This document shows positions 25,963 through 34,120 of a stretch of DNA of 64,000 nucleotides, one piece after another. Both the position numbers and the translations under genes were made by a program. The DNA lies in contig DASSBN010000068.1 of assembly GCA_035698665.1 (NCBI GenBank), positions 1 to 64,000 on the forward strand. The letters run 5' to 3'. The stretch comes from DATEOR01 sp035698665 (GTDB lineage Bacteria; Actinomycetota; Thermoleophilia; Gaiellales; Gaiellaceae). Every line of letters begins with the position of its first letter. Position 1 is the stretch's first letter. The notes under the pieces are model-generated. The model was given only the letters and a program-made list of their open reading frames with translations. It was not told the origin of the DNA and did not search any database.

Positions 25963-26683
25963 CGCCGGGCAGTCTGACGCCTTCAGCGCGGGCGCGCAGA
26001 GCCGGAACGGGGTCGTGCTCGGGCCGGGCGACGAGCAGGACGGCCCCGTGCTCGTCTCCCGCCAGCGCGGAGACCAGCATATGCAGCCCGACAGCGATGG
26101 CGAACGCCTTGTGCGCCTGCTCCCCGCCGAAGGGAACGAGCTCCTCCGGCGGTGCCGCCCCGACGAGCACGTCGCCGTACGTCACCTTGCCCATGGAGAC
26201 GTCCGCGACGAGCGGGGCTCCGTCGGAGCTCGGAACGGCGATCGCGAGTGGGTTCGTGCCGGCGAGCGGCTCTCCGCCGTCGGGGTGCGCGAGGCGGGGC
26301 GGCGACGTCGCGGTGAGCGCGGCGACGAGGCCTTGTTCGGCCAGCTTCCGCACCCAGTAACCCAGGTAGCCGGTCGGGAAGCACCGCGAGGCGACGATCA
26401 GCCTCGCCCGCTCGGGCGGATCGAAGCGCAGCGCAGCGACGATGCGGGCGAGCACGAGATAACCGAGCGCCCCGTTTCCCTCCCAGCGCTCGAAGCCGTG
26501 CTCGACGACAACGCGCTCGGGCGTCGCGCCCGGATCGAGTTCGGGAAGCTCCGCGAGCCAGTCGATACGGGACGCCCCGTGCCCAGGCCGCCTGCGCCTG
26601 TCGGCCTCTTCGAAATGATCTGCGAGCGTGCGCGCGTCGGCCTCGGAGAAGCCGAGCCCGCGAAGTCGGTCGAACGCGCTCAG
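25955..26683 (-). CDS. Compact LDH2-type (malate/L-sulfolactate dehydrogenase family) oxidoreductase
   Basis: A shortened member (about 242 residues against 330-360) of the NAD(P)-dependent malate/lactate/sulfolactate dehydrogenase family. It shows GFSEADARTLADHFEEADRR with the conserved His in GHGAS, then GTNPLAIAVPSSDGAPLVADVSMGKV and KAFAIAVGLHMLVSALAG. The region that usually reads SNHFGAAGY is CFPTGYLGY, so catalysis is uncertain. No ATG, GTG or TTG occurs in frame between the upstream stop and residue about 75. CTG 26683 overlaps the mrp stop as CTGA and is my best start. Confidence 0.65.
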   Translation of the reverse strand: MSAFDRLRGLGFSEADARTLADHFEEADRRRRPGHGASRIDWLAELPELDPGATPERVVVEHGFERWEGNGALGYLVLARIVAALRFDPPERARLIVASRCFPTGYLGYWVRKLAEQGLVAALTATSPPRLAHPDGGEPLAGTNPLAIAVPSSDGAPLVADVSMGKVTYGDVLVGAAPPEELVPFGGEQAHKAFAIAVGLHMLVSALAGDEHGAVLLVARPEHDPVPALRARAEGVRLPGDG

Positions 26684-27780
26684 GCCGAGACGAGCGGGAG
26701 GGGCTTCACGATTCCCACTCCCTGCTCGCGCTTGGTGGACGCGATCGCCTCGGCGAGCGCCACGATGGCCTGCGAGACCTCGGTCTCCGGGTCCGTCTGC
26801 ACGATCGCCTCGCCCTCGTCGGAGCGAGCTCCGAGGCGCGGGTCGAACGGAATCCGGCCGAGAAGTGGCGCCTCGACCTCCCGGGAGAGGGCCTCGCCGC
26901 CGCCGGAGCCGAAGAGCTCGTCCCCCGACCCGGCCAGAAAGGACATGTTCTCGACGACGCCGAGCAGGCGCATGTTCGTCTTCCGCGCCATCTGGGCCGC
27001 CCGCACGGCAACCTGCTGCGCGGCGCGGTGGGGCGTCGTCACGACGACAGCCTCGGCTCGCGGCAAGAGCTGCCCGAGCGAAATGGCGACGTCGCCGGTG
27101 CCGGGCGGCATGTCGACCACGAGGGTGTCCAGGTCTCCCCAGTGCACGTCGGAGAGGAACTGCTCGAGCGCCCGGTGCAGCATCGGCCCGCGCCACATGA
27201 TCGGCGTGTTCTCGTCGAGGAAGAAGCCGATGGACATGACCTTCAGGTCGCCCTTCACCGGCGGGACGATCATCTTGTCGACAGCGACAGGGCGCTGGCT
27301 GATCCCGAGCATCGTCGGGATGGAATAGCCGTAGACGTCCGCGTCGAGGACGCCCGTCTTGTGCCCGAGGTCCGAGAAGGCCGCGGCGAGGTTCGCAGTG
27401 AGGGAGGACTTGCCGACTCCACCCTTGCCGCTGGCGACGGCGATGACGCGCGTCGAGGCGCCGACGGAGATACCAGGCGTCCGCTCGGAGACGCCGCCGC
27501 GCAGTCGTTGCGTCAGGGCCGTCTTCTCCTCCGGCGTCATGACGTCGAAGCCGAGGCCGATGGACTCGACCCCCTCGAGGGGAGCCAAAGCGCCCTGGAC
27601 CTGCTCCTCGAAACTCGCCCGCAGGGGACAGCCGGGGACGGTGAGAGCGATGGTGACGTCCACCCGCCCTCCGTCGATCTCGATGTCGCGCACCATGTCG
27701 AGCTCGACGACCGAGCGCCCCAGCTCAGGGTCGATGACGCCCTCGAGAGCTTTCAGGACCTCTTCGCGCGAAACGCCCAC
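26680..27780 (-). CDS. mrp: Mrp/ApbC family Fe-S carrier ATPase
   Basis: A P-loop ATPase that carries Fe-S clusters, 366 residues. Residues 1-90 form the MIP18/DUF59 domain (VIDPELGRSVVELDMVRD, with VPGCPLR). The deviant Walker A is ASGKGGVGKSSLTANLA near residue 115. DADVYGYSIPTMLG and VDMPPGTGDVAISL follow. The C-terminal CxxC that ligates the bridging cluster in E. coli-type Mrp is missing: the segment reads NMSFLAGSGDELFGSGGG. Actinobacterial Mrp proteins are known to lack it. GTG 27780 has TAGCCT six bases upstream and no Shine-Dalgarno, so it is probably leaderless. Confidence 0.9.
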   Translation of the reverse strand: MGVSREEVLKALEGVIDPELGRSVVELDMVRDIEIDGGRVDVTIALTVPGCPLRASFEEQVQGALAPLEGVESIGLGFDVMTPEEKTALTQRLRGGVSERTPGISVGASTRVIAVASGKGGVGKSSLTANLAAAFSDLGHKTGVLDADVYGYSIPTMLGISQRPVAVDKMIVPPVKGDLKVMSIGFFLDENTPIMWRGPMLHRALEQFLSDVHWGDLDTLVVDMPPGTGDVAISLGQLLPRAEAVVVTTPHRAAQQVAVRAAQMARKTNMRLLGVVENMSFLAGSGDELFGSGGGEALSREVEAPLLGRIPFDPRLGARSDEGEAIVQTDPETEVSQAIVALAEAIASTKREQGVGIVKPLPLVSA

Positions 27781-27786
27781 AAAACA

Positions 27787-27792
27787 AGGCTA
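27787..27792 (-). promoter_or_regulatory. -10 box for leaderless mrp
   Basis: TAGCCT on the minus strand, six nucleotides before GTG 27780. It lies in the 62-nt divergent gap shared with the response regulator. No clear -35. Confidence 0.4.
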
Positions 27793-27842
27793 CCAATCGT
27801 TTCGAATACGAATCCGACCCTTCCGTCCGTCAGGATGAGGGC

Positions 27843-28523
27843 GTGGACGAACGCGTGCTGCTCGTCGAGGACGACCCGTCGATCCGCGAGGTGGCGAGCC
27901 TCGGGCTCTCCCAGGCCGGCTTCCGGGTCACAACCTCCGGCGACGGGCGCGACGGGCTGATCCAGTTCCGAAACCAGCGGTTCGACCTGGTCGTGCTCGA
28001 CATCATGCTGCCCGAGCTCGACGGCTACGAGGTCTGCCGGCAAATCAGGGCGGAGAGCCGCGTGCCGATCATCATGCTCTCGGCCAAGAGCGACACCGTC
28101 GACATCGTGGTCGGGCTCGAGCTCGGCGCCGACGACTACGTCACCAAGCCGTTCGAGCTCCCCGAGCTCGTGGCGAGAGCACGGGCCGCGCTGCGGCGGG
28201 CGTCCGCGATTCCGGAGGACCCGGTGCTCACGCGTGGGGATCTCGAGATCGACCCGGCGGCCTTCGTGGCACGCAAAGGCGGCGAGGAGATCAACCTGAC
28301 CGCGACCGAGTTCAAGCTGCTGCTCGAGCTGGCGCGCCGGCCCGGCCAGGTGTTCACGCGCGAGCTCCTCCTCGAGCGGGTCTGGAACTACGAATACCTC
28401 GGCGATTCGCGCCTCGTCGATGTCGCCGTGCAACGGCTGCGCGCGAAGGTCGAGGACGACGCGAAGGAGCCGAAGCACGTAAAGACGGTGCGCGGGGTCG
28501 GCTACCGCTTCGACGTGGAGTAG
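27843..28523 (+). CDS. OmpR/PhoB-family response regulator
   Basis: A 226-residue two-component regulator. The receiver domain has the acidic pair EDD near residues 9-11, phospho-acceptor D53 in VVLDIMLPELDGYE, and the switch lysine in YVTKPFE. The winged-helix output domain spans about 130-226 (TATEFKLLLELARRPGQVFTRE and VDVAVQRLRAKVEDD, ending in VRGVGYRFD). It is transcribed with the histidine kinase two bases downstream. GTG 27843 follows CAGGATGAGGGC, which could act either as a weak ribosome-binding site or as part of a -10. Confidence 0.9.
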   Translation: MDERVLLVEDDPSIREVASLGLSQAGFRVTTSGDGRDGLIQFRNQRFDLVVLDIMLPELDGYEVCRQIRAESRVPIIMLSAKSDTVDIVVGLELGADDYVTKPFELPELVARARAALRRASAIPEDPVLTRGDLEIDPAAFVARKGGEEINLTATEFKLLLELARRPGQVFTRELLLERVWNYEYLGDSRLVDVAVQRLRAKVEDDAKEPKHVKTVRGVGYRFDVE

Positions 28524-28525
28524 GC

Positions 28526-29908
28526 GTGGACCGGCCGGCGATCCGCCCGGGATCTCTACGACGGCGGCTCTCGATTGCATTCCTGCTCGTGGCCGGCCTG
28601 TCGGCCGCCGCCCTCGCCGTCGCGTCGTATGCGATCGTGCGCGAGGCGCGTCTCTCCGACTCGGTCGACCGCTCGCTCGAGCAGAGCCGCTTCAACCTCA
28701 TCCTCGCGAACGAGACGCTGAGCCGGGAGCCGAGCGTCCAGGAGATCAATCAGCTCCTCGCCGCCTACGAGCGCCGCGGCGGCTTCGAGACCGTCGGGAT
28801 GACCGGGGACCGCCGCTTCTCCTCGACCGTCTCCCTGGGCATGCAGGAGGTGCCGCCACCGCTCCGCGCGCTCGTCGCGACGGGAAAGCTCGGCTACGAG
28901 CGCGTCGACGTCGCCGGCACGAGGTACCTCGTCGTCGGCGGCCAGGTGAAGAACGCCGACACGGTCCTCTTTTACTTCTACACCGAAGACCGGCTCTGGG
29001 ACGAGCTCGCCCAGCTCCGCAACGTGCTGCTCGCGGCGCTCGGCGTCGTCGCGCTCCTCGGCGCGCTCGTCGGCGCTGTCTTGGCGCGGCGGATTCTCGC
29101 GCCTGTCGGACGCGCGAGCCAGGCAGCGCATTCGCTCGCGGAGGGCCTCCTCGAGACGAGACTCCCGGTCGAGTCCGGCGACGAGTTCGGCGTCTGGGCG
29201 GCTTCGTTCAACGAGATGGCCGAGGCGCTCGAAGCCAAGATCCGCGCGCTGTCCGAGTCCCAGGCGCGGGAACGGCGCTTCACCTCGGATGTCTCGCACG
29301 AGCTCCGCACGCCGCTGACCGCCCTCGTGGCCGAGGCATCCCTCCTCGCCGAGCAGCTCGACAAGATGCCGCCGGACGCCCGGCGCCCCGCCGAGCTCCT
29401 GGTCGACGACGTCGCGCGGCTCCGGGATCTCGTCGAGGACCTGATGGAGATCTCCCGCCTCGATGCAGGCGAGGCGCGCGTACGCGACGAGCGGGTCGAC
29501 CTCGGCTCACTCGTCCGCGCGGCGGTTCGCTCGCGCGGGTGGGACGATCGCGTACGCGTCAACGGGGGTGAGGTCGTCCTGCAATCCGACCACCGCCGCC
29601 TCGAGCGAATCGCGTCCAACCTGATCGGCAACGCCCTCGAGCACGGAGGCCGCGAGGTGACCGCGAGCGTCGGGCGCGACGGAGTCGGCCCGTTCCTCGA
29701 AGTCAGCGACCACGGCCCCGGTATCTCTCCCGACCGCCTCCCGCACGTCTTCGACCGCTTCTACAAGGCGGACACTGCTCGCGCAGGCCCGGGGAGCGGC
29801 CTCGGCCTCGCGATCGCCCTCGAAAACGCGCGCCTCCTCGGCGGCGACATCGAGGTGTGGAGCGAGGTCGGGACCGGCACCCGCTTCACGCTCCGCCTGC
29901 CTGCCTAA
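28526..29908 (+). CDS. Membrane sensor histidine kinase
   Basis: A 460-residue HAMP-type kinase. Transmembrane helix 1 is at about 15-37, the extracellular sensor at about 38-160, helix 2 at about 165-187, and HAMP follows (ILAPVGRASQAAHSLAEG). The H box SDVSHELRTPLTAL is near residue 253, the N box NLIGNALEHG near 368, the G1 box DHGPGISPD and the G2 box GPGSGLGLAIA. It is the cognate partner of the response regulator by position. The sensor domain (NETLSREPSVQEINQLL and VAGTRYLVVGGQVK) is of no family I can name, so the signal is unknown. Confidence 0.9.
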   Translation: MDRPAIRPGSLRRRLSIAFLLVAGLSAAALAVASYAIVREARLSDSVDRSLEQSRFNLILANETLSREPSVQEINQLLAAYERRGGFETVGMTGDRRFSSTVSLGMQEVPPPLRALVATGKLGYERVDVAGTRYLVVGGQVKNADTVLFYFYTEDRLWDELAQLRNVLLAALGVVALLGALVGAVLARRILAPVGRASQAAHSLAEGLLETRLPVESGDEFGVWAASFNEMAEALEAKIRALSESQARERRFTSDVSHELRTPLTALVAEASLLAEQLDKMPPDARRPAELLVDDVARLRDLVEDLMEISRLDAGEARVRDERVDLGSLVRAAVRSRGWDDRVRVNGGEVVLQSDHRRLERIASNLIGNALEHGGREVTASVGRDGVGPFLEVSDHGPGISPDRLPHVFDRFYKADTARAGPGSGLGLAIALENARLLGGDIEVWSEVGTGTRFTLRLPA

Positions 29909-29944
29909 CCCCTTTCGGTGGATGGCGCTTCTCCGCGCCGAGCC

Positions 29945-29950
29945 TACGCT
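29945..29950 (+). promoter_or_regulatory. -10 box for the leaderless RTX-like gene
   Basis: TACGCT six nucleotides before ATG 29957. The 48-nt gap also contains GGCGC-TTCTCC-GCGCC, a small hairpin not followed by T residues. Confidence 0.4.
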
Positions 29951-29956
29951 CAGAAG

Positions 29957-30691
29957 ATGCGCATCGCCCTCGTCGCACTCACCGTGGCGGCAGGCTTCCT
30001 CGGCAACGCCGCCGCCGCGCACGCGTATCAGTGTTACGACGTCAAGGCCACGATCGTGGGCACGAAGCACGCCGACAGGCTCCACGGGACGAGCGGCCGC
30101 GACGTCATCGTGGGGCTCGGCGGGGACGACGTCATCTGGGGGCTCGACGACTCCGACCGTCTCTGCGGGAACGGGGGCAACGACAGGCTGATCGCGGGTG
30201 GGGGTGTCGACCAGGTGGACGGAGGCACCGGCCGCAACGTCCTCAAGGGAGGGAGCGGCGACGACAGGCTCTACGGTGGCCCTTCGGTCGACTCGTTCTG
30301 GCCCGGACCCGGCAACGACGTCGTGGACGGCCAAGGGACCCCGGACCGTGAATGGGTGCACTACGACCACGCCCACGGCCCGGTGAGCCTCGACCTCGAA
30401 ACGAGTCACGCGACGGGCGAGGGAACGGACATCCTCGTCGCCATCCGCGACATCGTCGGCTCGCGCTTTGCGGACGTCGTCAAGGGCAACGACTTCGACA
30501 ACGTCTTCCGCCTCGGCAAGGGCAACGACCACAGTGTGGGCCGAGGGGGGAGCGACACGCTGCTGGGCGGGCCCGGCAATGACGATCTCGACGGCGGCAG
30601 CGGCACGAACACGTTGAACGGGGGCGACGGGTCGGATACCTGCGTCAACCCCCAGCCGAGCGCAGGCGCTCAGCACTGCGAATCCCCGTGA
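29957..30691 (+). CDS. Secreted RTX-like calcium-binding repeat protein
   Basis: The 244-residue product begins with a signal peptide (MRIALVALTVAAGFLGNAAAAHA, cleavage near residue 23). It is then almost entirely hemolysin-type nonapeptide repeats: GRDVIVGLGGDDVIWGL, GNGGNDRLIAGGG, GSGDDRLYGG, GRGGSDTLLGGPGNDDLDGG. Such GGxGxDxUx turns bind calcium in a parallel beta-roll. Between two repeat blocks (about 110-160) sits a non-repeat insert with HGPVSLDLETSHATGEGTD. Cysteines near both ends could pair. No catalytic domain; a surface or matrix role is an inference. Confidence 0.85.
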   Translation: MRIALVALTVAAGFLGNAAAAHAYQCYDVKATIVGTKHADRLHGTSGRDVIVGLGGDDVIWGLDDSDRLCGNGGNDRLIAGGGVDQVDGGTGRNVLKGGSGDDRLYGGPSVDSFWPGPGNDVVDGQGTPDREWVHYDHAHGPVSLDLETSHATGEGTDILVAIRDIVGSRFADVVKGNDFDNVFRLGKGNDHSVGRGGSDTLLGGPGNDDLDGGSGTNTLNGGDGSDTCVNPQPSAGAQHCESP

Positions 30692-30768
30692 CCTGATCGT
30701 TACCCGGCGGCAAGCGGGGGGTTGCGGAGGACGCAGACGATCCAGGGCGTACCCACCAAGGAGACGCC

Positions 30769-31698
30769 ATGAAGTACGCGATCGGAACCCTCGCAGTCAT
30801 CGTCGCAGCCCTCTGCGGCGTCCTCGTCGCGAGCTGCGGCGCCGGGAACGGAGCCGAGTCGGCCGGCCCGGTACCGACCGGCGCGGCGCCGGGCGGTGAC
30901 GTCGCCGAGACTTCCGGAGAGACGTCGACCGTCGCGAGCTCGGGAAGCTCTTCGACCTCGAGCGGCTCCGCGACTCTCGTCCAGTACCAGGTCTGGTTCA
31001 CGCGCGACGAATCGCTCTTCATGGTGAAACGTGACGTGGCCTCCACTCCCCGCGTCGGAACGGCCGCGATGGAGTCGCTGCTCGCCGGGCCAGCCCCAAG
31101 CGAGCAAGCCGCGGCGGTCGGCTCACAGATCCCGGCCGGAACGCAGCTCCTCGGCCTCTCCGTCGAGGACGGCGTCGCAACGGTCGACCTCACCTCCGAG
31201 TTCGAGTCCGGCGGCGGCTCCGCCTCGATGAACATGCGCATCGCGCAGGTCGTCTACACGCTGACGCAGTTCCCGACGGTCAAGGGCGTCCTCTTCGAGC
31301 TCGACGGCCAGCACGTCGACGTGCTCGGCGGTGAGGGCGTGGTCGTCGACGAGCCGGTCACCCGCAAGGACTACCGGAGCCTCGTGCCCGCCATCCTCGT
31401 CACGGACCCGCAGATCGGCGAGCGAGTCGACAACCCCGTCGTCGTCCAGGGAAGCGCGAACGTCTTCGAAGCCAACGTCACCGTCGAGATCGTGGACGCG
31501 AACGGCAAGGTCGTGGGGCACACCTTCACGACCGCATCGTGCGGTACCGGCTGCCGCGGAACCTTTTCGGTGGAAGTCCCGTATGAAGTTTCGTCCGCTA
31601 CGCGCGGTCTAATCATCGTCCACGACGACGACGCGGCAGGAACCGGGATGCCTCCGCACGAAGTCCGGATTCCGGTCGTTCTGACGCCTTCCTCGTGA
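30769..31698 (+). CDS. GerMN and Gmad2 domain lipoprotein
   Basis: A 309-residue envelope lipoprotein. The signal peptide ends in the lipobox VASC (Cys near residue 22). A Ser/Thr/Gly-rich linker follows, then a GerMN domain at about 70-190 (QYQVWFTRDESLFMVKRDV and MNMRIAQVVYTLTQFPTVKGV). The last domain is a Gmad2 immunoglobulin-like domain from about 200 (DPQIGERVDNPVVVQGSANVFEANVTVE). These domains were named from spore germination but are common in non-sporulating actinobacterial lipoproteins. AAGGAGACGCC gives a good ribosome-binding site. Confidence 0.85.
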   Translation: MKYAIGTLAVIVAALCGVLVASCGAGNGAESAGPVPTGAAPGGDVAETSGETSTVASSGSSSTSSGSATLVQYQVWFTRDESLFMVKRDVASTPRVGTAAMESLLAGPAPSEQAAAVGSQIPAGTQLLGLSVEDGVATVDLTSEFESGGGSASMNMRIAQVVYTLTQFPTVKGVLFELDGQHVDVLGGEGVVVDEPVTRKDYRSLVPAILVTDPQIGERVDNPVVVQGSANVFEANVTVEIVDANGKVVGHTFTTASCGTGCRGTFSVEVPYEVSSATRGLIIVHDDDAAGTGMPPHEVRIPVVLTPSS

Positions 31699-31699
31699 T

Positions 31700-32725
31700 A
31701 TGACCGAACACATGGGCTATCGCAAATACCGTGCGGGCCGACACTGGCTCCGAGCAGGGGCGCCCCTCTTCCTCGTGCTGGTCGGGCTCGTCGCGGCGGT
31801 CGCGGTGGCCCGCGCCGACGACCCGCTCGCGCGCGGCGCGAAGGGAAGCGGCGCGCGGCTCGTCCCCGACGGCGTCACCATCGCCGGAGTGCCGGTCGGC
31901 GGCTTCACGGCCCACCAGGCCACGTCGGCGACCGAGGACGTTTTTTCCAAGCGCCTCGTGCTCACGACAGACAGTCACATCAGGCTGATCTCCCCGGAGC
32001 GCCTCGGAGCCCACGCGCTCGTCGCCGATGCCGTCGCCGGCGCGCTCCGCGCGAAGCCGGGTGAGAACGTCGAGCTGACCGTGGACGTCGACCACGCAAA
32101 GCTTCAGCGGTACGTCGCCGCGCTGAACAGCCGCTATGCCCGCTCAGCCGAGAACGCGAAGGTCGTCCTCGTCAAGCTCCGCCCGGTGGTCGAGAAGGAA
32201 AGCGACGGGCTGTCGGTCCGGCAGCACGCACTCTCCTCCGAGCTCGATGCCGCGCTCACCGCCGGTGACCGCACGCCGATCAGGATCCCGTTCAAGAACA
32301 CGAAGCCCGCGATCTCGTCGTCGGCGTTCACGTCCGTGATCGTGATCCAACGCAGCTCCAACCGGCTCGTCGTCTGGGACGGCAAGAAGCGTTGGGGAAC
32401 GTTCGGGGTGGCCACGGGGCAAGCGATCTACCCGACTCCGCTCGGCCGGTTCTCGATCGTGACGAAACAGGAGAACCCGTGGTGGTACCCGCCCGACTCT
32501 CCATGGGCCCAAGGTCTCTCGCCGGTGCCGCCGGGCCCCGGGAACCCCCTCGGCACGCGCTGGATGGGAATCTCCGCGCCCGGCGTCGGGATCCACGGCA
32601 CCCCGGACGCGGCCTCGATCGGCTACTCGGCCTCCCATGGGTGCATTCGCATGCGCATCCCGGACGCCGAGAGGGTCTTCGACCACGTCTCGGTCGGGAC
32701 GCCGGTCTTCATCGTCCCGGCGTGA
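31700..32725 (+). CDS. L,D-transpeptidase (YkuD) with peptidoglycan-binding domain
   Basis: A 341-residue cell-wall enzyme that makes 3-3 crosslinks or anchors proteins. An N-terminal signal anchor (about 20-37) is followed by a PG_binding_4-like region at about 50-200 (SAENAKVVLVKLRPVV). The YkuD catalytic domain spans about 205-341. The active-site motif SASHGCIRMRIPDAERVF contains the nucleophile Cys and catalytic His. It starts one base after the GerMN lipoprotein stop, at ATG 31700, or ATG 31712 if translation begins four codons later. Confidence 0.9.
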   Translation: MTEHMGYRKYRAGRHWLRAGAPLFLVLVGLVAAVAVARADDPLARGAKGSGARLVPDGVTIAGVPVGGFTAHQATSATEDVFSKRLVLTTDSHIRLISPERLGAHALVADAVAGALRAKPGENVELTVDVDHAKLQRYVAALNSRYARSAENAKVVLVKLRPVVEKESDGLSVRQHALSSELDAALTAGDRTPIRIPFKNTKPAISSSAFTSVIVIQRSSNRLVVWDGKKRWGTFGVATGQAIYPTPLGRFSIVTKQENPWWYPPDSPWAQGLSPVPPGPGNPLGTRWMGISAPGVGIHGTPDAASIGYSASHGCIRMRIPDAERVFDHVSVGTPVFIVPA

Positions 32726-33324
32726 GCTGGGAGGAGCGGATCGCGCCGCGCCTCGAGGGCGAGATCGTCGTCGTCGAGCCGCTGGCACCGGCCCATGAGG
32801 AAGGTCTCTGGGAAGCCGCATCCGATTCGCGGATCTGGCGCTGGATGCCGCTCAATGCAATCGAGTCGCGTGAGACCTTCGGCGCCTGGTTCACGGAGGC
32901 TCTCGAGAGGACCGCTGCGGGCCTCGACCAGGCTTTCGCGGTCGTCGACGCTGGGAGCGGAGCTCCACTCGGGAGCACGCGCTATCTCGCCATCCGCCCC
33001 GAGCACCGGGGGCTCGAGATCGGCTGGACGTGGCTCTCGAGCGCGGCCTGGGGGAACGGCGCCAACGTCGAGGCCAAGCTCCTCCTCATGGGCCACGCGT
33101 TCGACGAGCTCGGCTGCATGCGGGTCGAGTTCAAGACCGACGCGCTGAACGAACGCTCACGCGCAGCGCTCGAGGCGCTCCCGGCCCGCTTCGAGGGCAT
33201 CTTCCGGAAGCACATGGTCGTTCGCGACGGAGCCCTGCGCGATTCGGCCTGGTATGCCGTGACGGACGAAGACTGGCCCGCGGTGCGCCAGAACCTGCTC
33301 GACCGGCTCAGCCGCTCGCGCTGA
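32722..33324 (+). CDS. GNAT family N-acetyltransferase
   Basis: A 200-residue acetyltransferase of the RimJ/RimL-like subfamily. VVEPLAPAHEEGLWEAASDSRIWRWM opens the fold, GSTRYLAIRPEHRGLEIGWTWLSSAAWGNG forms the acetyl-CoA strand and loop, and VEFKTDALNERSRAALEALP is the typical late segment. The acceptor is unknown. GTG 32722 overlaps the transpeptidase stop. The 3' end overlaps the convergent IMPase gene by 17 nt. Confidence 0.85.
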   Translation: MSWEERIAPRLEGEIVVVEPLAPAHEEGLWEAASDSRIWRWMPLNAIESRETFGAWFTEALERTAAGLDQAFAVVDAGSGAPLGSTRYLAIRPEHRGLEIGWTWLSSAAWGNGANVEAKLLLMGHAFDELGCMRVEFKTDALNERSRAALEALPARFEGIFRKHMVVRDGALRDSAWYAVTDEDWPAVRQNLLDRLSRSR

Positions 33325-34120
33325 GACGGCGATAGAGCTCGGCGCAGAGCTCCGGAGTCGCGGCCGCGACGACGCGCGAATACGGGCTGACATCGAGGGG
33401 CGCGTCCGCAAACGGCGGCCGGTCGGGCAGGTCGATCGCAAGGCCTCGCTCGACGAGGAGGAGCTGCGCAGCGGCGATGTCGACGCTCCGCGCGGGCTTG
33501 AGCGAGCACACGGCGTCCACCCGTCCGGCGGCGAGATGGCAGAGCGTGAGCGCAAGCGATCCCATCACGCGCGTGCGCGGCGCAAAGCCGACCATGTCTC
33601 CGATCTGCGCGGCGATCGAGTCCGTCTTGGTCGCCTCGAAGGAGAGGATCTCGACGTCCTCCTTCGGCCCGGGCCCTGTGAGCGCCACGTCGTCGAGAAA
33701 CGCGCCTTGGCCGCGGCGCGCCACCCACTCCTCGCGCGCGCCGAAGTCGAAGACGTAGCCGAAGAAGACGTCGGCCATCGTCGAGCCGTCGGCGACGGCG
33801 AGTGAGACCGAGAAGAAGGGCACGCCGCGCTTGGCGTTCATGCTTCCGTCGATGGGGTCGAGCACGAGACGCGGAGTCTCGGCTCCGAACGAGCGCTCCC
33901 CGAGCTCTTCCGAGACGAGCGTGAACTCGGCGCCGCTCGCAGCGAGCTCCTCGAGGCGAGCAACGACGGCCCGCTCGGCGTCCGCGTCGATCGCCGTGGT
34001 CTCGTCGCCCCCCTCACCCGCCCCCACCACCGGCTCGCGTTCGAGCCTCGTCGGATGCTCCGCGAGCACGGCATCGAGGTCGTCCACGACCTGCCGGGAG
34101 AAGGCGAGCCAGTCCGTCAT
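33308..34120 (-). CDS. Inositol monophosphatase family phosphatase
   Basis: A 270-residue Mg/Li-type sugar phosphatase. ETTAIDADAERAVVARLEE with EFTLVSEELGE supplies the first metal ligands, RLVLDPIDGSMNAKRGVPFFSVSLAV is the family signature near residue 90, and LKPARSVDIAAAQLLLVERGL gives the late aspartate. In the usual family motif WDxAAG, the segment reads SVDIAAA. The exact substrate (inositol-1-P, fructose-1,6-bisP or another) is not decided by sequence. It is coupled by a four-base overlap to DUF1015. Confidence 0.85.
   Translation of the reverse strand: MTDWLAFSRQVVDDLDAVLAEHPTRLEREPVVGAGEGGDETTAIDADAERAVVARLEELAASGAEFTLVSEELGERSFGAETPRLVLDPIDGSMNAKRGVPFFSVSLAVADGSTMADVFFGYVFDFGAREEWVARRGQGAFLDDVALTGPGPKEDVEILSFEATKTDSIAAQIGDMVGFAPRTRVMGSLALTLCHLAAGRVDAVCSLKPARSVDIAAAQLLLVERGLAIDLPDRPPFADAPLDVSPYSRVVAAATPELCAELYRRLSASG

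Noticed and set aside
29925..29940. GGCGC-TTCTCC-GCGCC hairpin after the histidine kinase as a terminator
   Set aside because: No T-tract on either strand and only five base pairs; it may be chance in GC-rich DNA.
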